Position numbers and translations under genes: made by a program. 64,000 bases of DNA from Hufsiella ginkgonis (GTDB lineage Bacteria; Bacteroidota; Bacteroidia; Sphingobacteriales; Sphingobacteriaceae), in the NCBI RefSeq assembly GCF_009834915.1, contig NZ_WVHS01000001.1, forward strand, positions 372,001-436,000, in the 5' to 3' direction. The notes below the pieces were generated by a model. It did not search any database, was not told where the DNA came from, and saw nothing but the letters and a program-made list of their open reading frames with translations. This document shows, piece after piece, positions 50,676-58,644 of the stretch (within the stretch, counting starts at the first letter, position 1; every line of letters starts with the position of its first letter).

Positions 50676-52424
50676 CTACAGCTTCGGCTTCATCGGTTTA
50701 ACCGGGTTTTCGAACGGGTTGGCTCCCCGTACTTTAACTTTACGACGATACACTTTATCGCCAACCGTGACATACAGGGTATTAAACTCCCGTCCCCCGA
50801 AACAGAGGTTAGAGGGTGAGCCTGCCGGTAACGGAATGATCGCATTTACGCGGCCCGCCTGGTCACATACCTGGATACCCAGGTTAGTGGCCACATACAA
50901 CCTACCCGCAGTATCGCATTTAGCGCCATCCGGCCAGGCAAAATCGGCATTATCCGGCACATGCAGCCAATTGTAGCGTTGCTTGTTAGCCAGCGTTCCA
51001 TCTTTCCGGATACTGAAGAGCCAAACCCAACGCGACGACGAAGTGGTTACGTATAATTGCGTTTGGTCCGGCGTAAGCGTTAAGCCGTTCGGGTACCGGA
51101 TATTGTCTTCTACCACTATTTTCTCGCCATTTGGCTTAATAAGATACAGTTTGCCCGGCTTGTCGATCCCATCCGGCGAGGTGACGTATATATTGCCATT
51201 CTTAGCTACCACCAGGTCGTTACCGGGAATTTTTTCCGCCACTACTTTTTCCTTACCGCTGGCATCGTAGCTTAACACCTGGTTTGAAGTCATGGAAGAA
51301 GTAAAACGCGTACCATCTTCGGTAAAAGACGTGCCGCTTGCTTTTTTGGAATCGATATTAAGTGCTACCGGCTTTCCGCCGCCCGTTATCTTATAGGTTT
51401 TTCCCTCCCGGATATCCTGGAAATACACTTCGCCTTTGGCATTTACCGCAGCGCCTTCCGTAAAACCGTAGTCCTTGCCCACCAGCTGCCAGCCTTCTCC
51501 CGGGAGGAGAATGTCGTTCAACATCGGGTTTTGTGTTTTACCGGGCACAATCGGCGCAGGGTAATTCTTCCACAACCAGCGCATGGCTGCGGGAAATACG
51601 GCAGCCGCCATTTTTCCGTTATGGCCCCCTTCGCCCCAGGCGTGATTTACGGAATAGCCCGCAAAGGTTAAAGCACGTTCCATCATTTGGTTAGCCATCC
51701 ACCAGTCGCCGGCGTAGATATTATGGTCCGTACTGCCATCCTGTAAGAAAATCTTGATAGGTTTTGGCTCGTATTTCCTGATAAGATCCGGATAACGGCC
51801 TCCGCCCCTTAAGTCGACATACGTCCCGATTGCCGAAAATACTTTGGAGAACTCGTTTGGCCGCTCCCAGGCCGCCGTAAAGGCTGCGATCGCACCGCTG
51901 CTGGTTCCGCCGACGGCGCGATCGTTACCGATTTTGGAGAGACGGATCGCCCTCCCATCTGAGGCCTTTTGCTGCTCTACCGCAGGCAACAGTTCTTCGA
52001 GGAGGAAGCGTGCATAGGCATCTCCCAGTCCGTCGTACTCGAAACTGCGGTTGTAGCGATCGAGGGAATTAGCGGGATCCGCAGTAACCACACGTCCCGG
52101 TGTTACAAACACACCGATAGTAATGGGCATTTCTTTCGCATGGATCAGGTTATCAAACACCCTGGGCGCATTGGACTGGATACCATCCTGGTTCACGTAA
52201 ACGCAGGCGGGCTTCGAGCCATCATATTGCGCAGGAATATATACCCAGTACTCATGCATTTCCCCCGGGAAGATCCTTGAGTTTTCGAGAACGAATTTAA
52301 GGGTCTCCCCTTTAGGTACGCCAGGTTGTTCGACGGAAGCAGGATCGACGGGATAGTCCTCGGCAGGGACTTGTGACAACGCAATTGCCGGCAAAAGCAG
52401 CAGGAAGTACAGCAATATTTTCAT
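50676..52424 (-). CDS. Exported esterase-gluconolactonase (SMP-30-like) fusion
   Basis: A 582-residue protein with a signal peptide (ILLYFLLLLPAIALS). Residues about 25-300 form an Fes/esterase-D-like alpha/beta hydrolase: MHEYWVYIPAQYDGSKPACV, nucleophile elbow GGTSSGAIAAF, QDGSTDHNIY (acid) and WGEGGHNGKM (His). Residues about 305-575 form an SMP-30/gluconolactonase-like propeller with repeated YPNGLTLTPDQTQLYV, FAWPDGAKCDTAGRLYV and PSNLCFGGREFNTLYVT. The two halves could hydrolyse an ester and a lactone of the same sugar-acid substrate. I use the ATG at 52424 because the signal peptide starts there; a longer in-frame extension reaches 52469. Confidence 0.88.
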   Translation of the reverse strand: MKILLYFLLLLPAIALSQVPAEDYPVDPASVEQPGVPKGETLKFVLENSRIFPGEMHEYWVYIPAQYDGSKPACVYVNQDGIQSNAPRVFDNLIHAKEMPITIGVFVTPGRVVTADPANSLDRYNRSFEYDGLGDAYARFLLEELLPAVEQQKASDGRAIRLSKIGNDRAVGGTSSGAIAAFTAAWERPNEFSKVFSAIGTYVDLRGGGRYPDLIRKYEPKPIKIFLQDGSTDHNIYAGDWWMANQMMERALTFAGYSVNHAWGEGGHNGKMAAAVFPAAMRWLWKNYPAPIVPGKTQNPMLNDILLPGEGWQLVGKDYGFTEGAAVNAKGEVYFQDIREGKTYKITGGGKPVALNIDSKKASGTSFTEDGTRFTSSMTSNQVLSYDASGKEKVVAEKIPGNDLVVAKNGNIYVTSPDGIDKPGKLYLIKPNGEKIVVEDNIRYPNGLTLTPDQTQLYVTTSSSRWVWLFSIRKDGTLANKQRYNWLHVPDNADFAWPDGAKCDTAGRLYVATNLGIQVCDQAGRVNAIIPLPAGSPSNLCFGGREFNTLYVTVGDKVYRRKVKVRGANPFENPVKPMKPKL

Positions 52425-52496
52425 AACTTGTTTAGGTGTAATTGGCTGGCAGGTTAAATATAAACACAATAATTTTCAAAAAGCCGGGAGAAAACT

Positions 52497-52504
52497 TAGT
52501 TTTG
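52497..52504 (+). promoter_or_regulatory. -7 box of the tRNA-Arg promoter
   Basis: TAGTTTTG fits TAnnTTTG and lies 37 bases before the tRNA. The -33 region (TTTTC around 52472-52476) is a partial match. Short GCTGATAGC repeats lie between the box and the tRNA (52519-52536). Confidence 0.45.
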
Positions 52505-52541
52505 TGGCGTTATTGCGATAGCTGATAGCTGATAGCCAAAA

Positions 52542-52613
52542 GGCCCTGTAGTTCAACGGATAGAATAGGCGTTTCCTAAACTCTAGATATGGGTTCGATT
52601 CCCGTCGGGGCTA
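52542..52613 (+). tRNA. tRNA-Arg (anticodon CCT)
   Basis: A 72-base cloverleaf: acceptor GGCCCTG/CGGGGCT with discriminator A (52613), D-stem GTTC/GAAT, anticodon loop TTCCTAA with CCT at 52575-52577, and T-arm ATGGG-TTCGATT-CCCGT. CCA is not encoded. It reads AGG codons. The anticodon stem GGCGT/ACTCT has a C-T mismatch at the middle pair and a terminal G-T wobble. Its 3' end faces a tyrosine integrase 240 bases on, so it is the likely attachment site of the island. Confidence 0.93.
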
Positions 52614-52626
52614 CTTAAAATGGATT
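52606..52626 (+). other. Probable attL core at the tRNA-Arg 3' end
   Basis: Tyrosine integrases of Bacteroidota islands commonly recombine at tRNA 3' ends. The acceptor arm CGGGGCTA followed by CTTAAAATGG, with the integrase just beyond, fits this. No matching direct repeat is visible further right in the window, so the far end of the island was not found. Confidence 0.5.
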
Positions 52627-52662
52627 AAAACCCTGTAAATTGTTGATTTACAGGGTTTTTTG
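52627..52662 (+). terminator. Intrinsic terminator after tRNA-Arg
   Basis: AAACCCTGTAAAT (52628-52640) and ATTTACAGGGTTT (from 52646) form a perfect 13-bp stem with a TGTTG loop and a following T-run. It ends the tRNA transcript. Confidence 0.9.
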
Positions 52663-52716
52663 TTTTCGGCCACTTACCATAATATCATCAATTCTGATCA
52701 AAACAGTGAGTGATCC

Positions 52717-52801
52717 GGTGAGTCAATACGTGTTTAAACATGACTCACCAGAAGTAATATAACTTACTGATTTGCAAGATGTTCGATAATCGAACATCTT
52801 G
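52717..52801. promoter_or_regulatory. Palindrome-rich integrase control/attachment arm region
   Basis: Three perfect dyads are packed here: GGTGAGTCA/TGACTCACC (52717-52725 with 52741-52749), a TGTTTAAACA palindrome in its spacer (52731-52740), and a 12-bp stem with a TAA loop (52775-52801; arm CAAGATGTTCGA). They lie between the tRNA 3' end and the integrase start, where arm-type integrase sites or an operator are expected. No T-run follows the last hairpin. Confidence 0.6.
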
Positions 52802-52853
52802 ACGGGAGAAGGGTGTAAAGCGACATTTGTAAACCCTTTAGTGAGTAAAAATT

Positions 52854-54067
52854 ATGAAAACAAACGTGAGCGTGCTTTTTTACCTTAAGAAGCCAAGAAA
52901 CTATGAAGCAGGGCCGATGCCTATTTACATGAGAATTACGGTGGAATGTAACCGGACGGAGTTATCAGTTGGTCGGGAGTGTGATCCCAAAAGATGGAGT
53001 TCGCATTCGGGGCGGGCGATTGGAACGAAGGAAGAATACCGGTCGTTGAATGCGTACCTGGACAGCTTGCAAACGAAGATGTATGACGTGCATCACTTCC
53101 TGCTGCAGACTGGGGAGACGATTACGTGTGAGGCGTTGAAGAACAAGTTCACCGGGAAGGTTGAAAAGCCTAAGCTATTGATCGAGATTTTCGAAGGGCA
53201 TAACAGCAATGTGTCGGCGCTCTTGGGGAATGGCTTCGAGCCGAACACCTTGAAAGGATATCGTACTACAGTGAACCATTTAAAGCTATTTATAAAGCAT
53301 AAATATGCTGCGAAAGATGTTCCGCTTACGCGGCTGGATCACGGATTTATCACTGGCTTCGAATTCTACCTGCGCTCGAAGCTAAAGGTGAGTGCAGTGA
53401 CTGCTGCCAAGTACATTAAGAATTTAAAGAAAGTGGTAAACATCTGCATGGCGCATGGATGGGTGGATAAGAATCCGTTTGCGCATTACAAATCCACGGC
53501 TAAGGCTGTCGAGAAACAGTTCCTTACACAGGATGAATTGGATGCGATCAGCAACAAAACGCTGAAGATGGAACGGCTGGCACAAGTGCGGGATATTTTC
53601 CTGTTTAGCTGCTATACGGGTTTGGCCCATGCGGACGTGGAAAAGCTTAAGCGTTCGGAGATCGGGATTGGCATTGATAGGGAGCAGTGGGTATTTACCA
53701 ACAGGAAAAAGAATGATTCGTCATCGAGGGTTCCGCTGTTACCGGTTGCTAAACGGATAATGGATTCCTACGAGGGTCATCCGAAGTGCGATAACTCAGG
53801 ATTGGTGTTACCAGTATTAAGCAATCAAAAGATGAATGCCTACCTGAAGGAGATCGCGGAGCTGTGTGAGATTAGTAAGCCGCTAACTTTCCATATTGCC
53901 AGGCACACGTTGCGACCACAGTAACGCTGTCGAATGGAGTGCCGATTGAGACGGTGAGTAAGATGTTGGGGCATAGTAGTATTAAGACGACGCAGCATTA
54001 TGCGAAGATTTTGGATAGGAAGGTGAGTGAGGATATGAAAATGCTGAGGAACAAGCTCGCTGGATGA
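52854..54067 (+). pseudogene. Bacteroidetes-type tyrosine integrase, frameshifted before the catalytic Tyr
   Basis: The first 356 residues have an N-terminal arm-binding domain (VSVLFYLKKPRNYEAGPMPI), a SAM-like core-binding domain and most of the catalytic domain (IFLFSCYTGLAHADVEKLKR and FHIARHT). One base is missing at about 53910, giving a premature stop at 53922. After the gap the frame continues ATTVTLSNGVPIETVSKMLG then HSSIKTTQHYAKI to a TGA at 54065-54067, so the Tyr lies beyond the break. As written, the integrase is inactive; a sequencing error is also possible. The absent first-motif Arg (TGLAHAD) is normal for IntDOT-like enzymes. Confidence 0.9.
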
Positions 54068-54226
54068 TGTAATGGTGCCGGTCTTTAGCGTGAAGGCTGG
54101 CACTGATTTTAGCCCTTCGGATTGGGAGGAAGTTGCAGGATTTGACGTTGTCGAGTAAATAGGTTGGCCCTCTCGAGAATGCCAACTCATTAATAACGCC
54201 GCGATAATTGTTTTTTTGTGGGGATA

Positions 54227-55189
54227 ATGATAACCCACACACACATGTTCACACTTCAAGAAGCCACTTCCGAATTTTTAAATTATTGCCGGTACGAAAA
54301 AAACCTCAGTCCCAAAACGATCAAGTTCTATAGGATCGACCTGACGCAGCTTGCTGCGTTTCTTTCAGCAAACAATCTCTCAGCTAACGTTAGCGAAATA
54401 AGTAAGATCCAACTGCGGCCCTACCTGGAATCGCTTTCCACGCTCAAACCAAAATCCATCAAGAGGAAAATGGCTACGCTAAAAGCGATGTTTAATTACC
54501 TCGAATTTGAAGACAAAATTGCTGCGAACCCGATTCGTAAAATGCGGATTAAGTTTAAAGAACCATTTGTGTTGCCAAAATCGTTAAGTCTGAATGAAAT
54601 AGTAAACATCTTTAAATCAGCATACCAATTGCCTGCTGGAGGTATCGATTCACATTCCTATATGTGTAAAATCCGCGATATATCGGTGATGGAATTACTT
54701 TTTGCAACAGGGGCACGGGTTTCCGAAATTGCGAATCTGAAAGAAAATGACATCGATCTTTTAACCGGTTCGGTCAAAATTGAGGGAAAGGGTGGCAAAG
54801 AAAGGATTATACAGATATGCAATCCCGACGCCCTTGCGATCATTAGAAAATACAAAGAGGCTTACGGTGGCCAGATCGAGTCCTCCGGGGGCTACCTGCT
54901 TGTAAACCGGCTGAACAAACGGCTTAGTGATCAATCGATAAGGAGCATTGTTCGGAAATTATCATCTACTGCCAGTATTAATAGGCACGTGACGCCTCAC
55001 GTTTTTCGACATTCATTTGCGACGCTATTACTGGAAAACGATGTAGATATCAAGTACATCCAATTTCTGCTTGGGCATAGTTCGATTACAACCACCCAGA
55101 TTTACGTTCACGTAAACGGTGAAAAACAAAGACAAATCCTTCTTGCAAAGCATCCTAGAAAGGATCTTTCATTTCCTATTGAGGGTTGA
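54227..55189 (+). CDS. XerC/D-like tyrosine recombinase, intact; candidate inversion enzyme
   Basis: A 320-residue site-specific recombinase with a SAM-like core-binding domain (about 10-95, SEFLNYCRYEKNLSPKTIKF) and a catalytic domain carrying every conserved residue: Arg in ATGARVSEIANL, Lys in GKGGKERI, His/Arg in HVFRHSFATLL, His in LLGHSSITTTQ and the Tyr in QIYVHV. It lacks the long arm-binding domain of the neighbouring integrase. The start may be GTG 54218, ATG 54227 or ATG 54245. Its TGA (55187-55189) runs into a 26-bp repeat present inverted 3.4 kb away, which makes it the obvious candidate to invert that segment. Confidence 0.9.
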   Translation: MITHTHMFTLQEATSEFLNYCRYEKNLSPKTIKFYRIDLTQLAAFLSANNLSANVSEISKIQLRPYLESLSTLKPKSIKRKMATLKAMFNYLEFEDKIAANPIRKMRIKFKEPFVLPKSLSLNEIVNIFKSAYQLPAGGIDSHSYMCKIRDISVMELLFATGARVSEIANLKENDIDLLTGSVKIEGKGGKERIIQICNPDALAIIRKYKEAYGGQIESSGGYLLVNRLNKRLSDQSIRSIVRKLSSTASINRHVTPHVFRHSFATLLLENDVDIKYIQFLLGHSSITTTQIYVHVNGEKQRQILLAKHPRKDLSFPIEG

Positions 55190-55214
55190 TAAAGGATAAC
55201 TATATATTATCGAT
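55189..55214 (+). repeat. Left copy of perfect 26-bp inverted repeat (putative recombination site)
   Basis: The repeat starts ATAAAGGATAAC and ends TTATCGAT. Inside is GATAA-N7-TTATC (55195-55211), arms and spacer of a size seen in tyrosine-recombinase crossover sites. It begins on the last base of the recombinase stop and ends in the ATG (55213) of the next gene. The identical inverted copy is at 58619-58644. Confidence 0.85.
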
Positions 55215-57633
55215 GTTTATTAATCGGAAGGACGACATTTTGTTCCTAAGGAAGGACTTTGTCGCCACAAACAACCAAAGTAGATTTATTGTACTGGCGG
55301 CACCTACGGGGATCGGCAAGTCGGGATTAGTTGATCAGGCCTTTGCCGACAACGATTTCTTTATCCGCGTTAAGATCGCCAAACATGATAGCTCCAAAGA
55401 CGTTCCTTATTTGTATTTAAAGGAACTGGCGAGAGCAATTAGCCTGTCGAGCCTTCGCGGCTCAGCGTTTCCGAGTTTTAGAGATCATGTGGTTACAAAA
55501 GAACGATCATTGGTTAACACCTTCAGGCATATACTTGCAGATGTTGCAACCAGCAACAGCATAGCGAACAGTGCTGAACTCGGCCGTGTCCTTAAGGATT
55601 CCAAAGATACCACTACTTTGATAAACCTTCTTTTTAATGAGGAATACAATGATTCAATCGGATTTGCGTACCGGTACATCCAGGAAGTATTAAAAGAACG
55701 GAGAGTAGCGGTCTCCATTGAGAACATTCAAAATATTGACAAAGAATCGCTTAGTTATTTTCATGAATTTCTCTTGTCGTATTCGACGCTATACCTGATC
55801 GGGGAGTATACTACCGACAATAAATACCAGATATCAACAACAGATCTTTTAAGTTATTGCTCGGCACCTGGCGTAAAAGCTGATCTTATAGATCTCAACA
55901 AATTGTCAATAGACGAGATATTGCGCGAGTATAAAAATGTGCCCGATATCATATTTAGAATATTAAAGAACAGTTATGAGCAGTCATCCGGCAATCTACA
56001 TCATTTGCAGGTGCTGGTCTCTGATCTGACAGAGAAGAAGATCACCGAATACCCGGAGAATATTAAATATGACCAGGTTATCAGCAATGAGTTAAACACG
56101 CTTTCTACCGATGAGTCGTTTATCCTGTCGCTGGTGATTGCACATGGTGGGAAGGTTGATACGGATATCTTAAAGAGTGTATTGTTAGGCATAGAAGACG
56201 AGTACTTACTTAAGTTTGATATGGCCTCGGTAAATGAAATGATATCGAATCTTGTTTATAAAAAGTTACTGGTAGAGGATGACATCACCATTGCAACAGC
56301 CCAGGATAGCGTGATAGAAAAGGCGCTTGAAAGTATCTCGCTAAAGAAGTACTTTTTCCTGAGCTACAAGAGCTGGCTCGGCTTTTATCAGAAAGTGGAT
56401 AATAGCGGCAATGATGCGAATTTGCCCAAATCCGAGGTGTTATCCTGGCAGATATTATTCAAAGCGCTTCTCAACGATTTAACAGGAATCGTGGAACTTC
56501 TTAATGAAATACATAAGCTCAGCTTATTAAGCATCACGCCTCGCCGTGCAATCAAGTACCTCGAAAAGGTAAAGGAAGTTATCGGGAAAAACTTTCATGC
56601 TACAAATCAGCAGACGCTTACCGAACGGATAAACCATAAAATTACCCAGATCCTATACCGGTTGTGGTTATTTGAGGATATCCCAAAGTATACTTCTGCA
56701 CATCTAGATAACCTGTCGATGTTCTTGTACCATACTTCGTCTTTAGCGGTTATAGGAAGGTCTGACGAAGCCATTGCGTTATGTACAACGAGGCTTGGCG
56801 AAACAGACCGGCAAGAGGCAGGCGGGATACTGCTGGTGAGAATTGCAGCGTACCGGTCATCGAACAGGTACGACGAATGCGAAGAGGAATGGCTCCGGCT
56901 GTATAACGAAGGGGTATATGATGGAACGAAATACGAGGGGATATTTCTGCAATGCTCAGATATCGCGTTGCTGTCTCATCATGAACTGAGGCTCTCGTGT
57001 TTGCAAAAGGCAATCGAAATATTCAGGCAAGAAGAAAATTCACTGAATGAGATTTCAGCACGGGTTGCCTATTCGCAACAATTGGGTTATGATGGGAACC
57101 TGGAGGAGGCCGAAGCGCATTTGGCAATAGCCAGAGAGAAAAGTCAACTGCATTTCGCTGGCTTATACTGCATTTCGAATAATCTTTGTGTCCTGAAGCT
57201 CCAGAAAAAAGAGTCATCCAGGGAGATTATCGAGAAATTACGTATTGCGCTCAGGTCATGTGAAGCCGCGCTTGACAGGTTTATCTTGTTAAATAACCTG
57301 CTTGTTGCCCAAAGCATGATGGGATTCACGGGCGATGCCGAGGCAACGTTAAAAGTAATCGACCAGCAAATCAGCAGGAATGAAGTAGCAGACTTCGACT
57401 TGCAACGTATCGCGCTGTTTAACGCATCTGTGCATTACAACAGAAATAACAGCCCGGATTGGGGGGAGTACTATTTATCTGAAGCCAGAAAACTTCCTTT
57501 ATTGTGTGATTTTCGCTACTGGAATTATAAGCTCTATGGTCAAAAAGAGGATAATTGGAATGAATTCCGGTTTCAATTGGACTACTATCCAATCCACCTT
57601 ACTTATTGGCATTTCGACTTTGATAACCTTTAA
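55213..57633 (+). CDS. P-loop NTPase with C-terminal helical (TPR-like) repeats, STAND-like
   Basis: An 806-residue protein of unrecognised family. Near the N-terminus NRKDDILFLRKDF precedes a Walker A motif, APTGIGKSG (residues 30-38), and a Walker-B-like strand VAVSIENIQNID lies at about 165-176. A helical winged-helix-like region follows (about 280-370). The last ~350 residues read as TPR-like repeats (DEAIALCTTRLGETDRQEAG; NLEEAEAHLAIAREKSQLHF). This plan, an NTPase followed by a repeat sensor, is that of STAND regulators and defence proteins, but no effector domain is visible. The start is ATG 55213 inside the 26-bp repeat; a TTG at 55186 is less likely. Its 3' end overlaps the convergent ATP-grasp gene by 35 bases. 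The region is AT-rich compared with the chromosome to the left. Confidence 0.75.
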   Translation: MFINRKDDILFLRKDFVATNNQSRFIVLAAPTGIGKSGLVDQAFADNDFFIRVKIAKHDSSKDVPYLYLKELARAISLSSLRGSAFPSFRDHVVTKERSLVNTFRHILADVATSNSIANSAELGRVLKDSKDTTTLINLLFNEEYNDSIGFAYRYIQEVLKERRVAVSIENIQNIDKESLSYFHEFLLSYSTLYLIGEYTTDNKYQISTTDLLSYCSAPGVKADLIDLNKLSIDEILREYKNVPDIIFRILKNSYEQSSGNLHHLQVLVSDLTEKKITEYPENIKYDQVISNELNTLSTDESFILSLVIAHGGKVDTDILKSVLLGIEDEYLLKFDMASVNEMISNLVYKKLLVEDDITIATAQDSVIEKALESISLKKYFFLSYKSWLGFYQKVDNSGNDANLPKSEVLSWQILFKALLNDLTGIVELLNEIHKLSLLSITPRRAIKYLEKVKEVIGKNFHATNQQTLTERINHKITQILYRLWLFEDIPKYTSAHLDNLSMFLYHTSSLAVIGRSDEAIALCTTRLGETDRQEAGGILLVRIAAYRSSNRYDECEEEWLRLYNEGVYDGTKYEGIFLQCSDIALLSHHELRLSCLQKAIEIFRQEENSLNEISARVAYSQQLGYDGNLEEAEAHLAIAREKSQLHFAGLYCISNNLCVLKLQKKESSREIIEKLRIALRSCEAALDRFILLNNLLVAQSMMGFTGDAEATLKVIDQQISRNEVADFDLQRIALFNASVHYNRNNSPDWGEYYLSEARKLPLLCDFRYWNYKLYGQKEDNWNEFRFQLDYYPIHLTYWHFDFDNL

Positions 57634-58618
57634 TACAGTTCTCGATCAATAGACGGATAACCGAATGATAGTTAAATCCGCCCTCCGCTATAAAAGTGCC
57701 CGCAAATTCTGAATCTGCACCGAGGTGAGTATCGGGAGTTAACTCGATAACCGAGAAGTCAGTCCCCTTTAGCCGCCCGTCGATACGCATGAACTCCACT
57801 TTGTCGAGATAGGCAAACAAGTCGAAGCACCTTTGTAAGGTGTCGTCAGGTATTTGGGCCGTAACAGATCGCAAGGCGAGGGGCAATGTGTCAGACTTTT
57901 TCTCGATGTAGGTATAAAGTCTGTGTTCGAAATAATTAACATCATCTTCCAGATATCGCTCTGCGGCAGCCCAGTTATGCACATCACGGCCCTGTCCGAT
58001 CAAGCATATTGAAACCTCTTTTCCCGGGATGAACTCTTCTATCAGGATTGTTTGTTGAAATTCCTCTTTTAATGCCCTCGCAATAAGAATTGCGTCAGAT
58101 AAATTCGAAACGAGGTTATTTGGCCCGATTCCAAGCGAAGTGCCTTCGAAGGCAGGCTTTACAACACATGGAAACTGCAGATACCCAGCCAAATGGTCAT
58201 CTAGCGGCGAATTCCAAATAGCAAAATTGGGAGTGGCCAAATTCAATTCCTTACATAGCAACTTCGAAACATGCTTATCATTGCAAACGGCTTTGGTATA
58301 CGCATCCGCACCAACGTATTTAATATTGGAGGCCTCACAAATAGCAGGTATTAAAGCATGCCTGTTCCTTGATTTTTCGCCAAACCAAAATGGGAAAACA
58401 AGATCATCACGATGTTTCATGTTATTTACTATCAACTCCTGCGGGCTGTTGTAGAGAATAACATTTGGATGAATCTCCTGTAGTGTTTGAAATAAATGCT
58501 CAACATAGTGAGGATGAGGCTTATCCAGGTCTCTGTCGTAGATATTCATTTCCCGGGCGGGGTCTTCAACTCTATCGGCGATCAGGACAATTGAACTAAT
58601 TTCTTTCTGAAATTGCAT
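57599..58618 (-). CDS. D-alanine-D-alanine ligase-like ATP-grasp protein
   Basis: A 339-residue ATP-grasp enzyme of the Ddl type: GADAYTKAVCNDKHVSKLLC at the central-domain border, lid KPAFEGTSLGIG, EEFIPGKEVSICLIG, then RIDGRLKGTDFSVIELTPDT as the metal site. The Glu is present, but the Asn usually two residues after it (ExN) is Thr (ELT), so activity or metal binding may differ. It is not next to cell-wall genes, so a specialised ligase is more likely than housekeeping Ddl. It is convergent with the P-loop gene and begins directly after the right copy of the 26-bp repeat, which therefore serves as its leader. Confidence 0.8.
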   Translation of the reverse strand: MQFQKEISSIVLIADRVEDPAREMNIYDRDLDKPHPHYVEHLFQTLQEIHPNVILYNSPQELIVNNMKHRDDLVFPFWFGEKSRNRHALIPAICEASNIKYVGADAYTKAVCNDKHVSKLLCKELNLATPNFAIWNSPLDDHLAGYLQFPCVVKPAFEGTSLGIGPNNLVSNLSDAILIARALKEEFQQTILIEEFIPGKEVSICLIGQGRDVHNWAAAERYLEDDVNYFEHRLYTYIEKKSDTLPLALRSVTAQIPDDTLQRCFDLFAYLDKVEFMRIDGRLKGTDFSVIELTPDTHLGADSEFAGTFIAEGGFNYHSVIRLLIENCIKGYQSRNANK

Positions 58619-58644
58619 ATCGATAATATATAGTTATCCTTTAT
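58619..58644 (-). repeat. Right copy of perfect 26-bp inverted repeat (putative recombination site)
   Basis: The exact reverse complement of 55189-55214. On the minus strand it immediately precedes the ATG (58618) of the ATP-grasp gene, mirroring the left copy upstream of the P-loop gene. Identity stops at both edges, so it is a discrete 26-bp element. Confidence 0.85.

Noticed and set aside
54888-54896. GGGGCTAC as a right-hand copy of the tRNA 3' end
   Set aside because: Only 8 bases match and the site is inside the recombinase coding sequence.
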